A stretch of 59,071 nt of DNA, from the NCBI GenBank assembly GCA_002390745.1, contig DGQK01000062.1, positions 1-59,071 of the forward strand, read 5' to 3'. Position numbers and translations under genes: made by a program. Shown one piece after another: positions 44,054 through 53,101 of the stretch. Below the pieces are notes generated by a model, which saw only the letters and a program-made list of their open reading frames with translations, had not been told where the DNA came from and searched no databases. Numbering within the stretch: position 1 is the first letter of the stretch; every line of letters starts with the position of its first letter. Origin of the DNA: Bacteroidetes bacterium UBA4416. GTDB lineage: Bacteria > Bacteroidota > Bacteroidia > B-17B0 > Aurantibacillaceae.

Positions 44054-44075
44054 ACTCCATTGGAGAGTTTGAGAA

Positions 44076-44132
44076 TTGTTGAATTGATGAGTTGATAAAA
44101 TTTATCAATTTAACCATATATGGATTCAACAA
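44076..44132. promoter_or_regulatory. palindrome-rich spacer between moxR and DUF58 gene
   Basis: The 117-base spacer is A/T rich and contains nested inverted repeats: TTGTTGAAT (44076-44084) with ATTCAACAA (44124-44132), inside which lie TTGATAAAATTTATCAA (44092-44108) and CCATATATGG (44114-44123). Such structure suggests an mRNA hairpin or operator within the operon. Confidence 0.45.
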
Positions 44133-44170
44133 TCATTAATTCTATAAAATCATTAATTACTCACTGAATC

Positions 44171-45037
44171 TTGGAAACCGCGGAGTTACTTAAAAAAGTA
44201 AGGAAAATAGAAATTAAGACCAAAGGGTTGAGTAACCAGATTTTCTCCGGTGAATACCATTCGGCTTTTAAAGGGCGCGGCATGGCTTTCAGCGAGGTAC
44301 GTGAGTATACCCCGGGCGATGATGTGAGAACCATCGACTGGAATGTGACGGCCCGCCTCCGGATGCCTTATGTGAAAGTGTTTGAGGAAGAGCGCGAGCT
44401 GAGCGTGATGCTGGTAGTGGATGTCAGTGCGAGCGGCCGGTTCGGCACACACAAGCAATTCAAGCAGGAGCTGATCACGGAACTTTGCGCGGTGATCGCT
44501 TTTTCGGCGGCGCAGAACAATGATAAGATCGGTATTATCTTCTTCAGCGATAAGATTGAAAAGTTCATTCCTCCCAAAAAAGGGAAATCCCATATTCTGC
44601 GGATCATCCGGGAACTGGTGAACATGGAGCCCCAGCAAAAAGGTACCAATATCGAGCTGGCCCTGAAATACCTTTCCAACATCATCAAGAAAAAGAGCAT
44701 CACGTTCCTGATCTCCGACTTTTATGATGTGCATAAATTTTCGGACGCCATGAAAGTGGCCAACCGGAAACATGACCTGGTAGCGCTGCGGGTAAACGAC
44801 GCGCATGAGAGCATGCTGCCGGATGTTGGCCTGGTGAAACTGAAGGACAATGAAACCGGGAAGCTGATGTGGGTGGATACCAGCGATAAGGCTTTCAGAA
44901 AGCAAATGGAAGTGAACCGCCTGAAATTTGAAGCAGAGCTAAAGGATATTTTTAACCGCAGCGGCGTGGATTATACCACCATCAATACGCAGGAAGGGTA
45001 CATCAAGCCGCTGATGAACCTGTTCAAGAAACGATAA
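44171..45037 (+). CDS. DUF58 VWA-like protein of the bat operon
   Basis: This 288-residue protein has the DUF58 signature (GRGMAFSEVREYTPGDDVRTIDWN around 36-58) and a VWA-like domain with the DVSAS metal-site motif (84-88). In Bacteroidota the DUF58 gene always sits between moxR and the bat genes and is thought to be a substrate or partner of MoxR. The start is a TTG at 44171 because the family N-terminus METAELLKKVRKIEIK begins exactly there and no ATG is near. Confidence 0.93.
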   Translation: METAELLKKVRKIEIKTKGLSNQIFSGEYHSAFKGRGMAFSEVREYTPGDDVRTIDWNVTARLRMPYVKVFEEERELSVMLVVDVSASGRFGTHKQFKQELITELCAVIAFSAAQNNDKIGIIFFSDKIEKFIPPKKGKSHILRIIRELVNMEPQQKGTNIELALKYLSNIIKKKSITFLISDFYDVHKFSDAMKVANRKHDLVALRVNDAHESMLPDVGLVKLKDNETGKLMWVDTSDKAFRKQMEVNRLKFEAELKDIFNRSGVDYTTINTQEGYIKPLMNLFKKR

Positions 45038-45093
45038 TAAAGACAAGGGGAATCAGAGATTAAAAAGAAGCAGGACAGAAGATTCGCACAACT

Positions 45094-46080
45094 ATGAAAC
45101 TAAAACAGTACATCATTTTTCTTTTTGCCTTGATGGCCGGTGCCATGCTTCATGCCCAGGTGGAAGTGCATGCCGTGCTGGATTCGAACAGCATCCGCAT
45201 TGGCGAGCAAACCAAACTGGATGTGTACCTGCGCTACGATGCTTCGGTCCAAAAAAACCTCAGCATCGACTGGCCTAAGTTTGAGGATACCCTGAAAAAG
45301 GAGATCGAAGTGGTGAATATCACAAAGATAGACACAACGATCCCGGATAAAACCAACCCTAATATCATCCAGCAGCACATCCAGCTCACCATTACCTCTT
45401 TCGATTCGGGGGCTTATGTGATCCCGCCGTTTAAATTCACCCTCAACAAGGACACTGTCAATCCCCTTATCACGGAACCGCTTCTGCTCGCCGTCAATAC
45501 AATGCCTACGGATACAGCGCTTGCCAAGATCAAAGATATCAAGCCTCCTTACGATGAGCCTTTCGACTGGAAATGGTACCTGCCGTACATCTATGCTATC
45601 GGGGGGATCCTCCTCCTGGTGGCCATTATCATCATTGTACTGGTGAAACTCAGCAAACGGAAGCCTGTGGAGGTGCCTGTGGTTGATAACACGCCGAAAA
45701 TCCCACCGCATGTCATCGCCTTTGAAAGCCTCGAAAAAATCAAAGCGGAGGCTGTCTGGAAAGAAAACCGTACGAAAGAATATTATTCGGCTATTGCGGA
45801 CACGATCAGGCTATACATCGAACAGCGCTTTAACATCAATGCCCTTGAGCTGACCTCTGACGAGATCCTGCACATTTTCAAATCGCAGGTAGTAGACCAG
45901 GAAAGCAAGAACAGGCTGCGCCAGATCCTGACACTTTCCGACTTTGTGAAATTTGCGAAGCAGATCCCGATAGAAGCGGAACATTCACTGACCCTGAACA
46001 ATGCTTTTGAATTTGTAAGCGGCACCTTAAGGGAAGAGGCTGCCAGTACCCCAAACGAAACTTCTAAAAACGCTTTATAG
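45094..46080 (+). CDS. BatD-like short membrane protein of the bat operon
   Basis: This 328-residue protein has a signal peptide (IIFLFALMAGAMLHAQ), an extracytoplasmic beta-rich part (about 25-160, opening VEVHAVLDSNSIRIGEQTKLDVYLRY), one membrane helix (about 167-190, IGGILLLVAIIIIVLV) and a cytosolic helical domain (about 205-320). The N-terminal half resembles the first Ig-like domain of BatD, and the layout resembles a shortened BatD. It lies 56 bases after DUF58 and 6 bases before batA, where this operon has a hypothetical gene in many Bacteroidota. Confidence 0.7.
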   Translation: MKLKQYIIFLFALMAGAMLHAQVEVHAVLDSNSIRIGEQTKLDVYLRYDASVQKNLSIDWPKFEDTLKKEIEVVNITKIDTTIPDKTNPNIIQQHIQLTITSFDSGAYVIPPFKFTLNKDTVNPLITEPLLLAVNTMPTDTALAKIKDIKPPYDEPFDWKWYLPYIYAIGGILLLVAIIIIVLVKLSKRKPVEVPVVDNTPKIPPHVIAFESLEKIKAEAVWKENRTKEYYSAIADTIRLYIEQRFNINALELTSDEILHIFKSQVVDQESKNRLRQILTLSDFVKFAKQIPIEAEHSLTLNNAFEFVSGTLREEAASTPNETSKNAL

Positions 46081-46086
46081 ATCACT

Positions 46087-47097
46087 GTGCTATCTTATTT
46101 TTCGGACATACAATTTGCAGAAAAACACTGGTTTTGGTTATTCCTTATCCTTCCGGTGATGCTGGCCTGGTACCTGTATAGGCTCAAGACTTACGAAGGC
46201 GAGCTGAACTACTCGTCCTTCCATTTGCTGGCGGGAGTGAGGTCTTCGCTGCGGGCAAAGTTCAGGCATGTGCTGTTTTTCCTGCGCATGCTTTGCATTT
46301 CTTTCCTCATCCTGGCCATTGCGCGCCCACAATCGCGCAGCAGTTGGAAAGACACCAAAACGGAAGGGATCGATATCGTGGTAAGCCTTGACCTTTCCCT
46401 GTCGATGCTGGCCAAAGACTTCAAGCCAAACCGCCTGGAAGTAGCGAAAGATGTGCTGGGAGATTTTATTGATGCACGCCCTAACGACAAGATCGGCCTG
46501 GTGGTATTCGGCGGAGAGGCCTTTACGCAGTGCCCACTCACAACCGATCACAAGATCATCAAAAACATGTTCAAGGACATCCGGGCAGGGATGCTCGACC
46601 AGGGAACAGCCATTGGCCTGGGCCTGGCGGATGCTGTGGCCCGTGTGAAGGACAGCAAAGCCAAAAGCAAAGTGGTGATCCTGATTTCCGACGGTGTGAA
46701 CAACGTTGGGGAGATCGCACCGCTCACGGCGGCTGAGATTGCCCGCACCTTCGGCGTTCGTGTATACTGTATCGGCGTAGGCTCTAAAGGCAAAGCGTTG
46801 CAGCCGGTGGCTCTTTACCCTAACGGGGAGATCGAGTATGATTATGTGGATGTGGACATCGACGATGAAACCATGACCAAAATTGCGAAGATGACAGGTG
46901 GCAAATACTTCCGGGCAACCGATAAGGAAAGCCTCGAAAGCACCTATAAGGAAATTGATAAGCTGGAAAAAACCATCATCAGCGAGAAAAGCTTCACCAA
47001 CAAAGCCGAGCACTTTTTGCCCCTGGCCCTTACCGCTTTGCTTTGCCTGATGCTTGAATTTTTATTAAAACGATTTGTATTCAGAGCCATACCCTAA
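46087..47097 (+). CDS. batA: BatA, VWA-domain membrane protein
   Basis: BatA is one of the two VWA proteins of the Bacteroides aerotolerance operon. The 336-residue protein has membrane helices at about 16-31 and 62-79, a periplasmic or cytosolic VWA domain with a complete metal-site DLSLS (102-106, IVVSLDLSLSMLAKDFKPNR), and a last helix at about 308-328. A GTG start at 46087 is used, 6 bases after the previous stop. The stop overlaps the batB start by one base. Confidence 0.92.
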   Translation: MLSYFSDIQFAEKHWFWLFLILPVMLAWYLYRLKTYEGELNYSSFHLLAGVRSSLRAKFRHVLFFLRMLCISFLILAIARPQSRSSWKDTKTEGIDIVVSLDLSLSMLAKDFKPNRLEVAKDVLGDFIDARPNDKIGLVVFGGEAFTQCPLTTDHKIIKNMFKDIRAGMLDQGTAIGLGLADAVARVKDSKAKSKVVILISDGVNNVGEIAPLTAAEIARTFGVRVYCIGVGSKGKALQPVALYPNGEIEYDYVDVDIDDETMTKIAKMTGGKYFRATDKESLESTYKEIDKLEKTIISEKSFTNKAEHFLPLALTALLCLMLEFLLKRFVFRAIP

Positions 47098-48143
47098 TGT
47101 TTAAGTTCGAAAACCCGGAATATTTTTATGCGCTTGCACTGATCCCCATCTGTGTGCTGATATACATCTGGTATGTGTTCAAAACCAGGCGCAACATGAA
47201 AAAGCTTGGCGACAGCGCACTGTTGCGGCAGTTGGTGCCGGATGTATCGAAAGCGAAGAAAACAGGACGCTTCGTTTTATTTACGCTTGGCCTGAGCCTG
47301 CTGATCCTGGGGATCTGCAACCTGCAAACGGGAACCAAAACACAGGATGTGAAACGCGAGGGCGCCGACATCATGGTGTGCCTCGATGTATCGAACAGTA
47401 TGATGGCCCAGGACCTTAGTCCCAACCGTTTGGAAAGGGCCAAGATCGCGCTCGAAAAGATGATCGACAAATTGCAGGGCGACCGCCTGGGTATTGTGGT
47501 ATTTGCCGGAGAAGCTTATGTGCAATTGCCTATCACCACTGATTACGGGGCAGCCAAAATGTTCCTGGAAAGCATCAGCCCGAAAATTGTACCGGTACAG
47601 GGCACAAACATCGCCGCTGCCATCAATACTTCGCTGGAAAGCTTCGGCAAGGACGAGGGCAAGAATAAGGCCATTGTGATCATCACCGATGGTGAGCAGA
47701 ACGAAGAGGATGATGCGGTATCCGTGGCTGAAGAGGCTGCAAAAAAACACATCACGATCCATACGATCGGAGTTGGCTCCGAAAGCGGGGTCCCTATTCC
47801 GAACATGGTCAACGGCGTGCCGGCCGGCTATAAGAAAGACAAGCAGGGGAATACCGTGGTGACGAAGCTGGATCCTAAGATCCTGCAGGACATTGCCGCC
47901 GCTACTAACGGGGTGTATGTGCAGGCCACCAGCGCCGATATCGGCCTCGACGCCATCATGAACAAGATTGCGGAGATGGATAAGAAGCAAATGGAAAGCA
48001 AAATGTACACCGATTACGAAGATCAGTTCCAGTGGTTCCTAGGCGCGGCTTTGCTGCTCCTGGTGATCGAAGCCCTGATCTCGGAACGTGTGAGCAGGCT
48101 CTGGAAAAAACTGAATTTATTTAAAGATGCAAAAACAGTATAG
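47097..48143 (+). CDS. batB: BatB, VWA-domain membrane protein
   Basis: BatB pairs with BatA; the 348-residue protein has helices at about 10-27 and 58-74, the VWA metal-site DVSNS (97-101, MVCLDVSNSMMAQDLSPNR) and a C-terminal helix (about 305-325). Its ATG overlaps the batA stop and its 3' end overlaps batC by 17 bases. Confidence 0.93.
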   Translation: MFKFENPEYFYALALIPICVLIYIWYVFKTRRNMKKLGDSALLRQLVPDVSKAKKTGRFVLFTLGLSLLILGICNLQTGTKTQDVKREGADIMVCLDVSNSMMAQDLSPNRLERAKIALEKMIDKLQGDRLGIVVFAGEAYVQLPITTDYGAAKMFLESISPKIVPVQGTNIAAAINTSLESFGKDEGKNKAIVIITDGEQNEEDDAVSVAEEAAKKHITIHTIGVGSESGVPIPNMVNGVPAGYKKDKQGNTVVTKLDPKILQDIAAATNGVYVQATSADIGLDAIMNKIAEMDKKQMESKMYTDYEDQFQWFLGAALLLLVIEALISERVSRLWKKLNLFKDAKTV

Positions 48144-48873
48144 ATACATCCTATTGGCCGGCCTGCTGGTTTGCCTTTTCCTGAACGGCTTTGCCCAGGA
48201 AGAGAAGAAGCTCCTGCATGCGGGAAACCAGGCTTACCATGGCGGAAAGATCATGGAGTCGGCATCCATCTATAAAAAATCGCTGAAAGAGAAACCGACC
48301 TATTACAAGGCCAATTTCAACCTGGGCGATGCGCTCTACAAAACCGCAGAGATGATCAAAAGCGGAAAAATGCCCGTGCCGGATAAGCGCATGACCGCGG
48401 ATTCTGCTGCAAACCTGGTATTTGATCAGGCAGCAGAGCAGTTCGAGGTGGTTGCCAAATCGGTAAATAATCCGGACACCATACAAAAAGCCTGGCATAA
48501 CTTCGGTAATGCGAAGCTACAGCAGAAAAACTATGAAGAGGCTGTAAGGGGCTACAAGAAAGCGCTTCGCCTCAATCCCAAAGACGAGGAAACCCGTTAC
48601 AACCTGGCTTATGCCCAACGCAAGCTGAAAGAGCAGCAAAAGAACCAGAATAAAAACCAGGATCAGAAAAAAGACAAACAGCAACAGGAAAAAGACAAGC
48701 AAAAGGTCAACAATCCGAACGATAAGGACCAGCAGGAAGCGCAGCCTCCGGCGATGAGCAAGGAACAGGCCGAGCAAATGCTGAATGCACTTAAAAATTC
48801 GGAAAAGAAAAACCAGAACCTCCACGAGAAGAAAGGCGAAGGGCAGAAGAGAAACCCGGAGAAGGACTGGTAG
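48127..48873 (+). CDS. batC: BatC, TPR protein
   Basis: This 248-residue exported protein (signal peptide ILLAGLLVCLFLNGFAQ) has tetratricopeptide repeats, the best one KAWHNFGNAKLQQKNYEEAV at about 120-139, and then a long Gln/Lys/Asn-rich low-complexity tail (about 160-200). It starts within the 3' end of batB (17-base overlap). BatC is assumed to scaffold BatA, BatB and BatE in the envelope. A 210-base spacer follows. Confidence 0.9.
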   Translation: MQKQYRYILLAGLLVCLFLNGFAQEEKKLLHAGNQAYHGGKIMESASIYKKSLKEKPTYYKANFNLGDALYKTAEMIKSGKMPVPDKRMTADSAANLVFDQAAEQFEVVAKSVNNPDTIQKAWHNFGNAKLQQKNYEEAVRGYKKALRLNPKDEETRYNLAYAQRKLKEQQKNQNKNQDQKKDKQQQEKDKQKVNNPNDKDQQEAQPPAMSKEQAEQMLNALKNSEKKNQNLHEKKGEGQKRNPEKDW

Positions 48874-49034
48874 AGAAGAGATATGAGAGACTAAAGGGAT
48901 GGAAGAGACATAAGGATGGAAGAATGAAAGTAACTAAAAAAATCAGGAGTATTAGTTGATCCTCATCACTTCGGACGCAATCCGGAAGTGATAAAAAAAC
49001 TAAAAAGAGAAAAAATTTAAAGAATCCTATTAAA

Positions 49035-49062
49035 CAGAATTGCCCCCGAAAATGTAATTCTG
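49035..49062 (+). promoter_or_regulatory. hairpin in batC-batD spacer
   Basis: CAGAATT (49035-49041) pairs with AATTCTG (49056-49062) 21 bases before the GTG of batD. An imperfect stem near 48967-48994 (ATCACTTC with GAAGTGAT) lies further upstream. The 210-base gap in an otherwise tight operon suggests separate control of batD-batE. Confidence 0.35.
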
Positions 49063-49083
49063 TCATGCATTAAAAACAAAAAA

Positions 49084-50886
49084 GTGTTTAAAAAACTGGC
49101 CATAGTATTCTGCGCATGCCTTGCCTTCCTGGCAAAGGCACAAACGCCCGCATTCTACGCCCAGGTAAGCAAAAACAAAGTGGCTGTGGGCGAGCAATTC
49201 CAGATTGCCTTTACACTCAACGGCCCGGGCAACAACCTCGTATACTCCAATCTCAAGGATTTCAATATCCACATGGGGCCCAACCAAAGCCAGAGCATGA
49301 GCATTGTGAATGGCAACATGTCGCAATCCACCACCATTTCCTTTATCATCTCCGCCAAGAAAGAAGGAAGGATCACCATAGGCCCTGCCTCTGTGATGGC
49401 CAATGGCAATCAAAAACTGGAAACGGCGCCTATTGTGATAGAAGTTACCAAGGGAAGCCCGCAGTCGGCGCAGGGCAATAATTCTTCGGACCCCAACCAG
49501 TTTGCGAGCGAGATCGGCGACGAGGATCTTTTTGTCCGCACCTTCCTCAGCAAAACCAAATGCTACATCGGCGAACAGATCACCGTCACGCAAAAAGTGT
49601 ACTCACGTGTCGACCTGAGAGGCTTTCAGAATATTAAGTTTCCTCCTTACAACGGCTTCTGGTCGCAGCAGGAAGAGGGCAATAAGCAGATCAACTTACA
49701 ACAGGAAGTTCTGAACGGGATCACGTATTTTGTAGCGGAATACAACAAGGTGTATTTGTTTCCTCAACGCAGCGGAACGCTGAACATCGAACCGGTGGAG
49801 CTGGAATGCATTGTGAGGAGGGCTACGCAGCGCCAGCCACGCAATATCTTCGAGCAGTTCTTCGGAGCCGGAGGCTATGAGGATGTGGCCGTCAAAGTAA
49901 AAAGCAAAGCGGTGAAAGTGGAAGTGAAAGAGCTTCCGGAAGAAGGCAAGCCTGAAGGCTTCACAGGAGCCGTGGGAAATTTCTCCTATAAGACAGAGCT
50001 GAGCAAAGAGCAGGTAAAAGCCAACGATGCAGTGAACATCAAATTGACCGTCACGGGAAAAGGGAACATCGCTTTGCTGGAAGCCCCGAAAGCAGAGCTG
50101 CCCGAAAGCTTTGAAACCTACGACCCGAAGATCAGCGAATCGATCAAGACCGCGGGCGGTGTGAGCGGCAGCAAAACCTTTGATTACCTGGTGATCCCGA
50201 GGGAAAAGGGCGAGTTCACGATCAATGGCCTGAACTTCAGCTTTTTCGACCCGGAAAAAAAACAATATGTGAAGCTGCCTTCGGCTGAGATGAAGCTGAC
50301 TGTGCTTGAAGGAGACGCCAGCTCTGCCCAGGTGTTTGTTCCGCATAAAAAGGGCCTGAACGAAACGGAGAACGATATCCGATATATTAAACGCGGCGAC
50401 CTCGGCCTGAAAAAAACAGAAGATGAGTTTTTCGCTTCCCCACTCCACTATGCCCTGCTCGTGGCACCGGTACTGCTTTTCCTGGGAGGCGTGATCGCGG
50501 TAAAACAACGCATCAAAGCCAACAGCGATATGCCTGCCCTCAGACAACGCAAAGCGGCGCGCATCGCTAAAAAACAGCTGGCCGCTGCCGAAAAACACAT
50601 GCAGGCCAACCGTAAGGACGAATTCTTCAACGAGGTACTTAATGCGCTGAACCGCTATATCAGCGATAAGCTGGGGCTTCCGGTGGCCGATCTTTCGAAA
50701 GACCGCATTTCGGAAATGCTTCTTCAAAGGCATGTGCAAGAGCAGACACGTGCACAGCTGCTTGCAATGATCGATACCTGCGAATATGCGAAGTACGCGC
50801 CAAGCGCAGTGACCGGCGATCTGAAAAAAGTATACAACGATACTGCGGAACTGATCTCTCAACTGGAAAACCAGATCAAACTATAA
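49084..50886 (+). CDS. batD: BatD, oxygen-tolerance membrane protein
   Basis: BatD is a 600-residue protein with a signal peptide (FKKLAIVFCACLAFLAKAQ), three Ig-like beta domains (ending near residue 420), a membrane helix (about 455-473, YALLVAPVLLFLGGVIAV) and a cytosolic C-terminal helical domain. The start is a GTG at 49084, placed directly before the signal peptide; no ATG is near. The batE gene begins right after its stop. Confidence 0.92.
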   Translation: MFKKLAIVFCACLAFLAKAQTPAFYAQVSKNKVAVGEQFQIAFTLNGPGNNLVYSNLKDFNIHMGPNQSQSMSIVNGNMSQSTTISFIISAKKEGRITIGPASVMANGNQKLETAPIVIEVTKGSPQSAQGNNSSDPNQFASEIGDEDLFVRTFLSKTKCYIGEQITVTQKVYSRVDLRGFQNIKFPPYNGFWSQQEEGNKQINLQQEVLNGITYFVAEYNKVYLFPQRSGTLNIEPVELECIVRRATQRQPRNIFEQFFGAGGYEDVAVKVKSKAVKVEVKELPEEGKPEGFTGAVGNFSYKTELSKEQVKANDAVNIKLTVTGKGNIALLEAPKAELPESFETYDPKISESIKTAGGVSGSKTFDYLVIPREKGEFTINGLNFSFFDPEKKQYVKLPSAEMKLTVLEGDASSAQVFVPHKKGLNETENDIRYIKRGDLGLKKTEDEFFASPLHYALLVAPVLLFLGGVIAVKQRIKANSDMPALRQRKAARIAKKQLAAAEKHMQANRKDEFFNEVLNALNRYISDKLGLPVADLSKDRISEMLLQRHVQEQTRAQLLAMIDTCEYAKYAPSAVTGDLKKVYNDTAELISQLENQIKL

Positions 50887-51675
50887 ATGAGAACGAAGGC
50901 AACATATCTGATCCGGCAAGGGAGCGGCCTCCTGGTTTTGTGCATGGCGCTGCTCGTGAGCCGGGCTTCTTTTGCGAGCAAGGACCTGAAAGCGCCGGCC
51001 GAAGCGGAGAAGTTTTATGCCGAAAAAAAATACAAGGATGCCATTGCCTCCTACGAATCGCTGTTGCGGGACGGCTACACTTCTTACAAGCTTCACTACA
51101 ACCTTGGCAATGCTTACTATAAAAACAAGGAGCTCGGAAAAGCCATCTACCATTACGAGCTGGCCAACAAGCTGGAGCCAAACAACGAAGATGTGCTGAC
51201 CAACCTGAGAATCGCCAATGACAAAACCATTGACAAGATCGAAAGCAAGGAAAATTTTTTCCTGAGTGTGATCAAATCCGGCCTGGTCAATGCGCTGAGC
51301 ACCACTGGCTGGGCCTGGCTGAGCATCATCAGCCTCATCGTATCGCTGAGCCTGTTCTTCCTGTTCTTCAGCTCGCAGAACCTCATGCTGAAACGCATCG
51401 GTTTTTTCTCCGGCTTCCTGTGCTTTATCTTATTTCCGGCGTCGATGGCATTTGGCTTCTCCGCACAGAGCGATAAGCAGAACCATAAATTCGCGATCAT
51501 CACTGCACGCGAAACAAAGACACACGAAGAGCCTTCGGACGCTTCCGGCTCTAAGTTCAGCCTGCACGAAGGCACACGGGTACGCGTGCTGGAAACCAAC
51601 GACGAGTGGACGAATATCAAGCTCGAGAACGGAAACGAAGCCTGGATCAAAACGGCAGATGCCGGATTGTTTTGA
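50887..51675 (+). CDS. batE: BatE, TPR and SH3-like protein
   Basis: This 262-residue protein has a signal peptide, TPR repeats (about 37-100, with HYNLGNAYYKNKELGKAIYHYE), two membrane helices (about 140-158 and 166-190) and a C-terminal SH3-like domain (about 200-262, with VRVLETNDEWTNIKLENGN). It closes the operon, followed by a palindrome terminator. Confidence 0.92.
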   Translation: MRTKATYLIRQGSGLLVLCMALLVSRASFASKDLKAPAEAEKFYAEKKYKDAIASYESLLRDGYTSYKLHYNLGNAYYKNKELGKAIYHYELANKLEPNNEDVLTNLRIANDKTIDKIESKENFFLSVIKSGLVNALSTTGWAWLSIISLIVSLSLFFLFFSSQNLMLKRIGFFSGFLCFILFPASMAFGFSAQSDKQNHKFAIITARETKTHEEPSDASGSKFSLHEGTRVRVLETNDEWTNIKLENGNEAWIKTADAGLF

Positions 51676-51749
51676 CAAAAAATCTGGAGCCGTGCACCGG
51701 AACGTGTGATGCGGAATAAAAAACAAAAGCTCATTATCAATAAATTACG

Positions 51750-51780
51750 AACGGCCTAAGGATATCCTTAGGCCGTTTTT
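51750..51780 (+). terminator. terminator of the bat operon
   Basis: Bases 51750-51777 form a 28-base perfect palindrome (arms of 14, AACGGCCTAAGGAT and its complement, no loop base) followed by T residues to 51780. It lies 75 bases after batE and should end transcription from the operon. Confidence 0.88.
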
Positions 51781-51907
51781 GAATATATTATTGTAGCCTT
51801 GTGTGTCTGTTTTCGGGTAGTCTGAAAATAAGTCATTTACAACGGCCTCCCCCTTTTTCTTGTTTATTCTACGCTGATCATGATTATTAACTCTTAATTT
51901 TTTTCAT

Positions 51908-53101
51908 ATGCCACTCTTAAAATTTGACACTCCCGGATTTGTTAACGATTTATCGAACGCTCAGAAAAAAGCGTGGAGCGATAAAATCAACGATTGGATG
52001 GAGGAGAACAGGACGGATCTGCCGCTCTCTTATCAAACTATTTTCTTTAACGAGCTGAACCACCCTGAAGCGGAGAATGGCGCAATCGCAGCCATTACAT
52101 GGGAAGGCTTTCCGAGGTACTGGAAATTAAAATTCCCCAACGATCCTGTGAAAATGTGGGACGCTTCTGAAAAACTATACCAGCTTACTGACTATAGCGG
52201 GAAAAAGTACATTGCGCGTTTGCAGGATGAATATTTGGAGTGGAAAAGTTACAGGGATGCCAACGGAAAACTTATTAAAGTCATATTCACCTGCGAAGGC
52301 CCTGATTACTGGGAATTTATTGCTAAAAACGACGAAGCGCTGTTGCTGAGCCTTTACCGGAAGTATGTAAGCAATGCCGTACAATTGAAAGACCTGTTCA
52401 CCGGAACAGGAGCCAACAAACAGTACAACCGCTCCAACAAATGGAATTTAACGGATGGAATCATGCACCTTACACATGGAGCCAATACACTTGGAGCGGA
52501 GATAAACCTTGCTGCAAGGGCCACTGTTCTTAGGAAGAAAGGAACCGTTGACCCCGTGTCCGATTCACATGACCTGATTTGTTGTTCGGGCTATGGCGCG
52601 GAAAGCCGTTTTAGTGATCCGACCATAGGAGCTGCGGTAAACTCATTTGTGAGACAGGGATTGTCGGTTACACTGAATAATCCGATAGGCTTATACATCC
52701 ACAAGCTGGATACTTCAGCAATAGAGCTGCCCGCTGGCCAACAGCTAAAAGATTTCTGGAAAATCATCAGGGGTGACAAAGATAAAGGGATGATTTTAAG
52801 AGCGGAATTTTCTGTTTCTGAAGGAATCAATACCTCGCTTGAGGATATTACGATAGGCGGAAACCCCTTGAAATATGGTGCACAATTAGCAGAACTGATT
52901 GAAATGGTTATTTACGGTAAAGCTTACAAACTGGAAGCCCAGCTCCCGGCATCCATAGCCTGCGAGAATTATTGTGATGAAGTGGAGCAAATCCATGCCA
53001 GCTTCCATCAGCAGGCTCTGACCGAAAATTTTGATCTGAAAAAAACACCTAAGAAGCCTCTGGGGCTCAGGGCAACACCTTATCATGTAGAAGAACTATG
53101 A
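51908..53101 (+). CDS. unrecognised protein coupled to DyP peroxidase
   Basis: I do not recognise this 397-residue protein. It has no signal peptide or membrane helix and looks like a soluble mixed alpha/beta protein. Notable stretches are ITWEGFPRYWKLKFPNDP (about 61-78), FTCEGPDYWEFIAKND (about 124-139), HLTHGANTLGAEINLAARAT (about 192-211) and DLICCSGYGAESRFSDPTIG (about 224-243), the last with paired Cys. Its stop overlaps the ATG of the DyP peroxidase gene by four bases (ATGA), so the two proteins are probably made together and may interact. The gene is more A/T rich to the eye than the bat operon before it. It could supply a substrate, cofactor or binding function for the peroxidase. 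Confidence 0.75.
   Translation: MPLLKFDTPGFVNDLSNAQKKAWSDKINDWMEENRTDLPLSYQTIFFNELNHPEAENGAIAAITWEGFPRYWKLKFPNDPVKMWDASEKLYQLTDYSGKKYIARLQDEYLEWKSYRDANGKLIKVIFTCEGPDYWEFIAKNDEALLLSLYRKYVSNAVQLKDLFTGTGANKQYNRSNKWNLTDGIMHLTHGANTLGAEINLAARATVLRKKGTVDPVSDSHDLICCSGYGAESRFSDPTIGAAVNSFVRQGLSVTLNNPIGLYIHKLDTSAIELPAGQQLKDFWKIIRGDKDKGMILRAEFSVSEGINTSLEDITIGGNPLKYGAQLAELIEMVIYGKAYKLEAQLPASIACENYCDEVEQIHASFHQQALTENFDLKKTPKKPLGLRATPYHVEEL

Noticed and set aside
46138..47013. 291-codon antisense frame in batA
   Set aside because: It is a shadow of batA, whose VWA metal-site motif fixes the real frame.
49696..50862. 388-codon open frame antisense to batD
   Set aside because: The sense frame is a clear BatD with signal peptide and helices; the antisense peptide has no family features.
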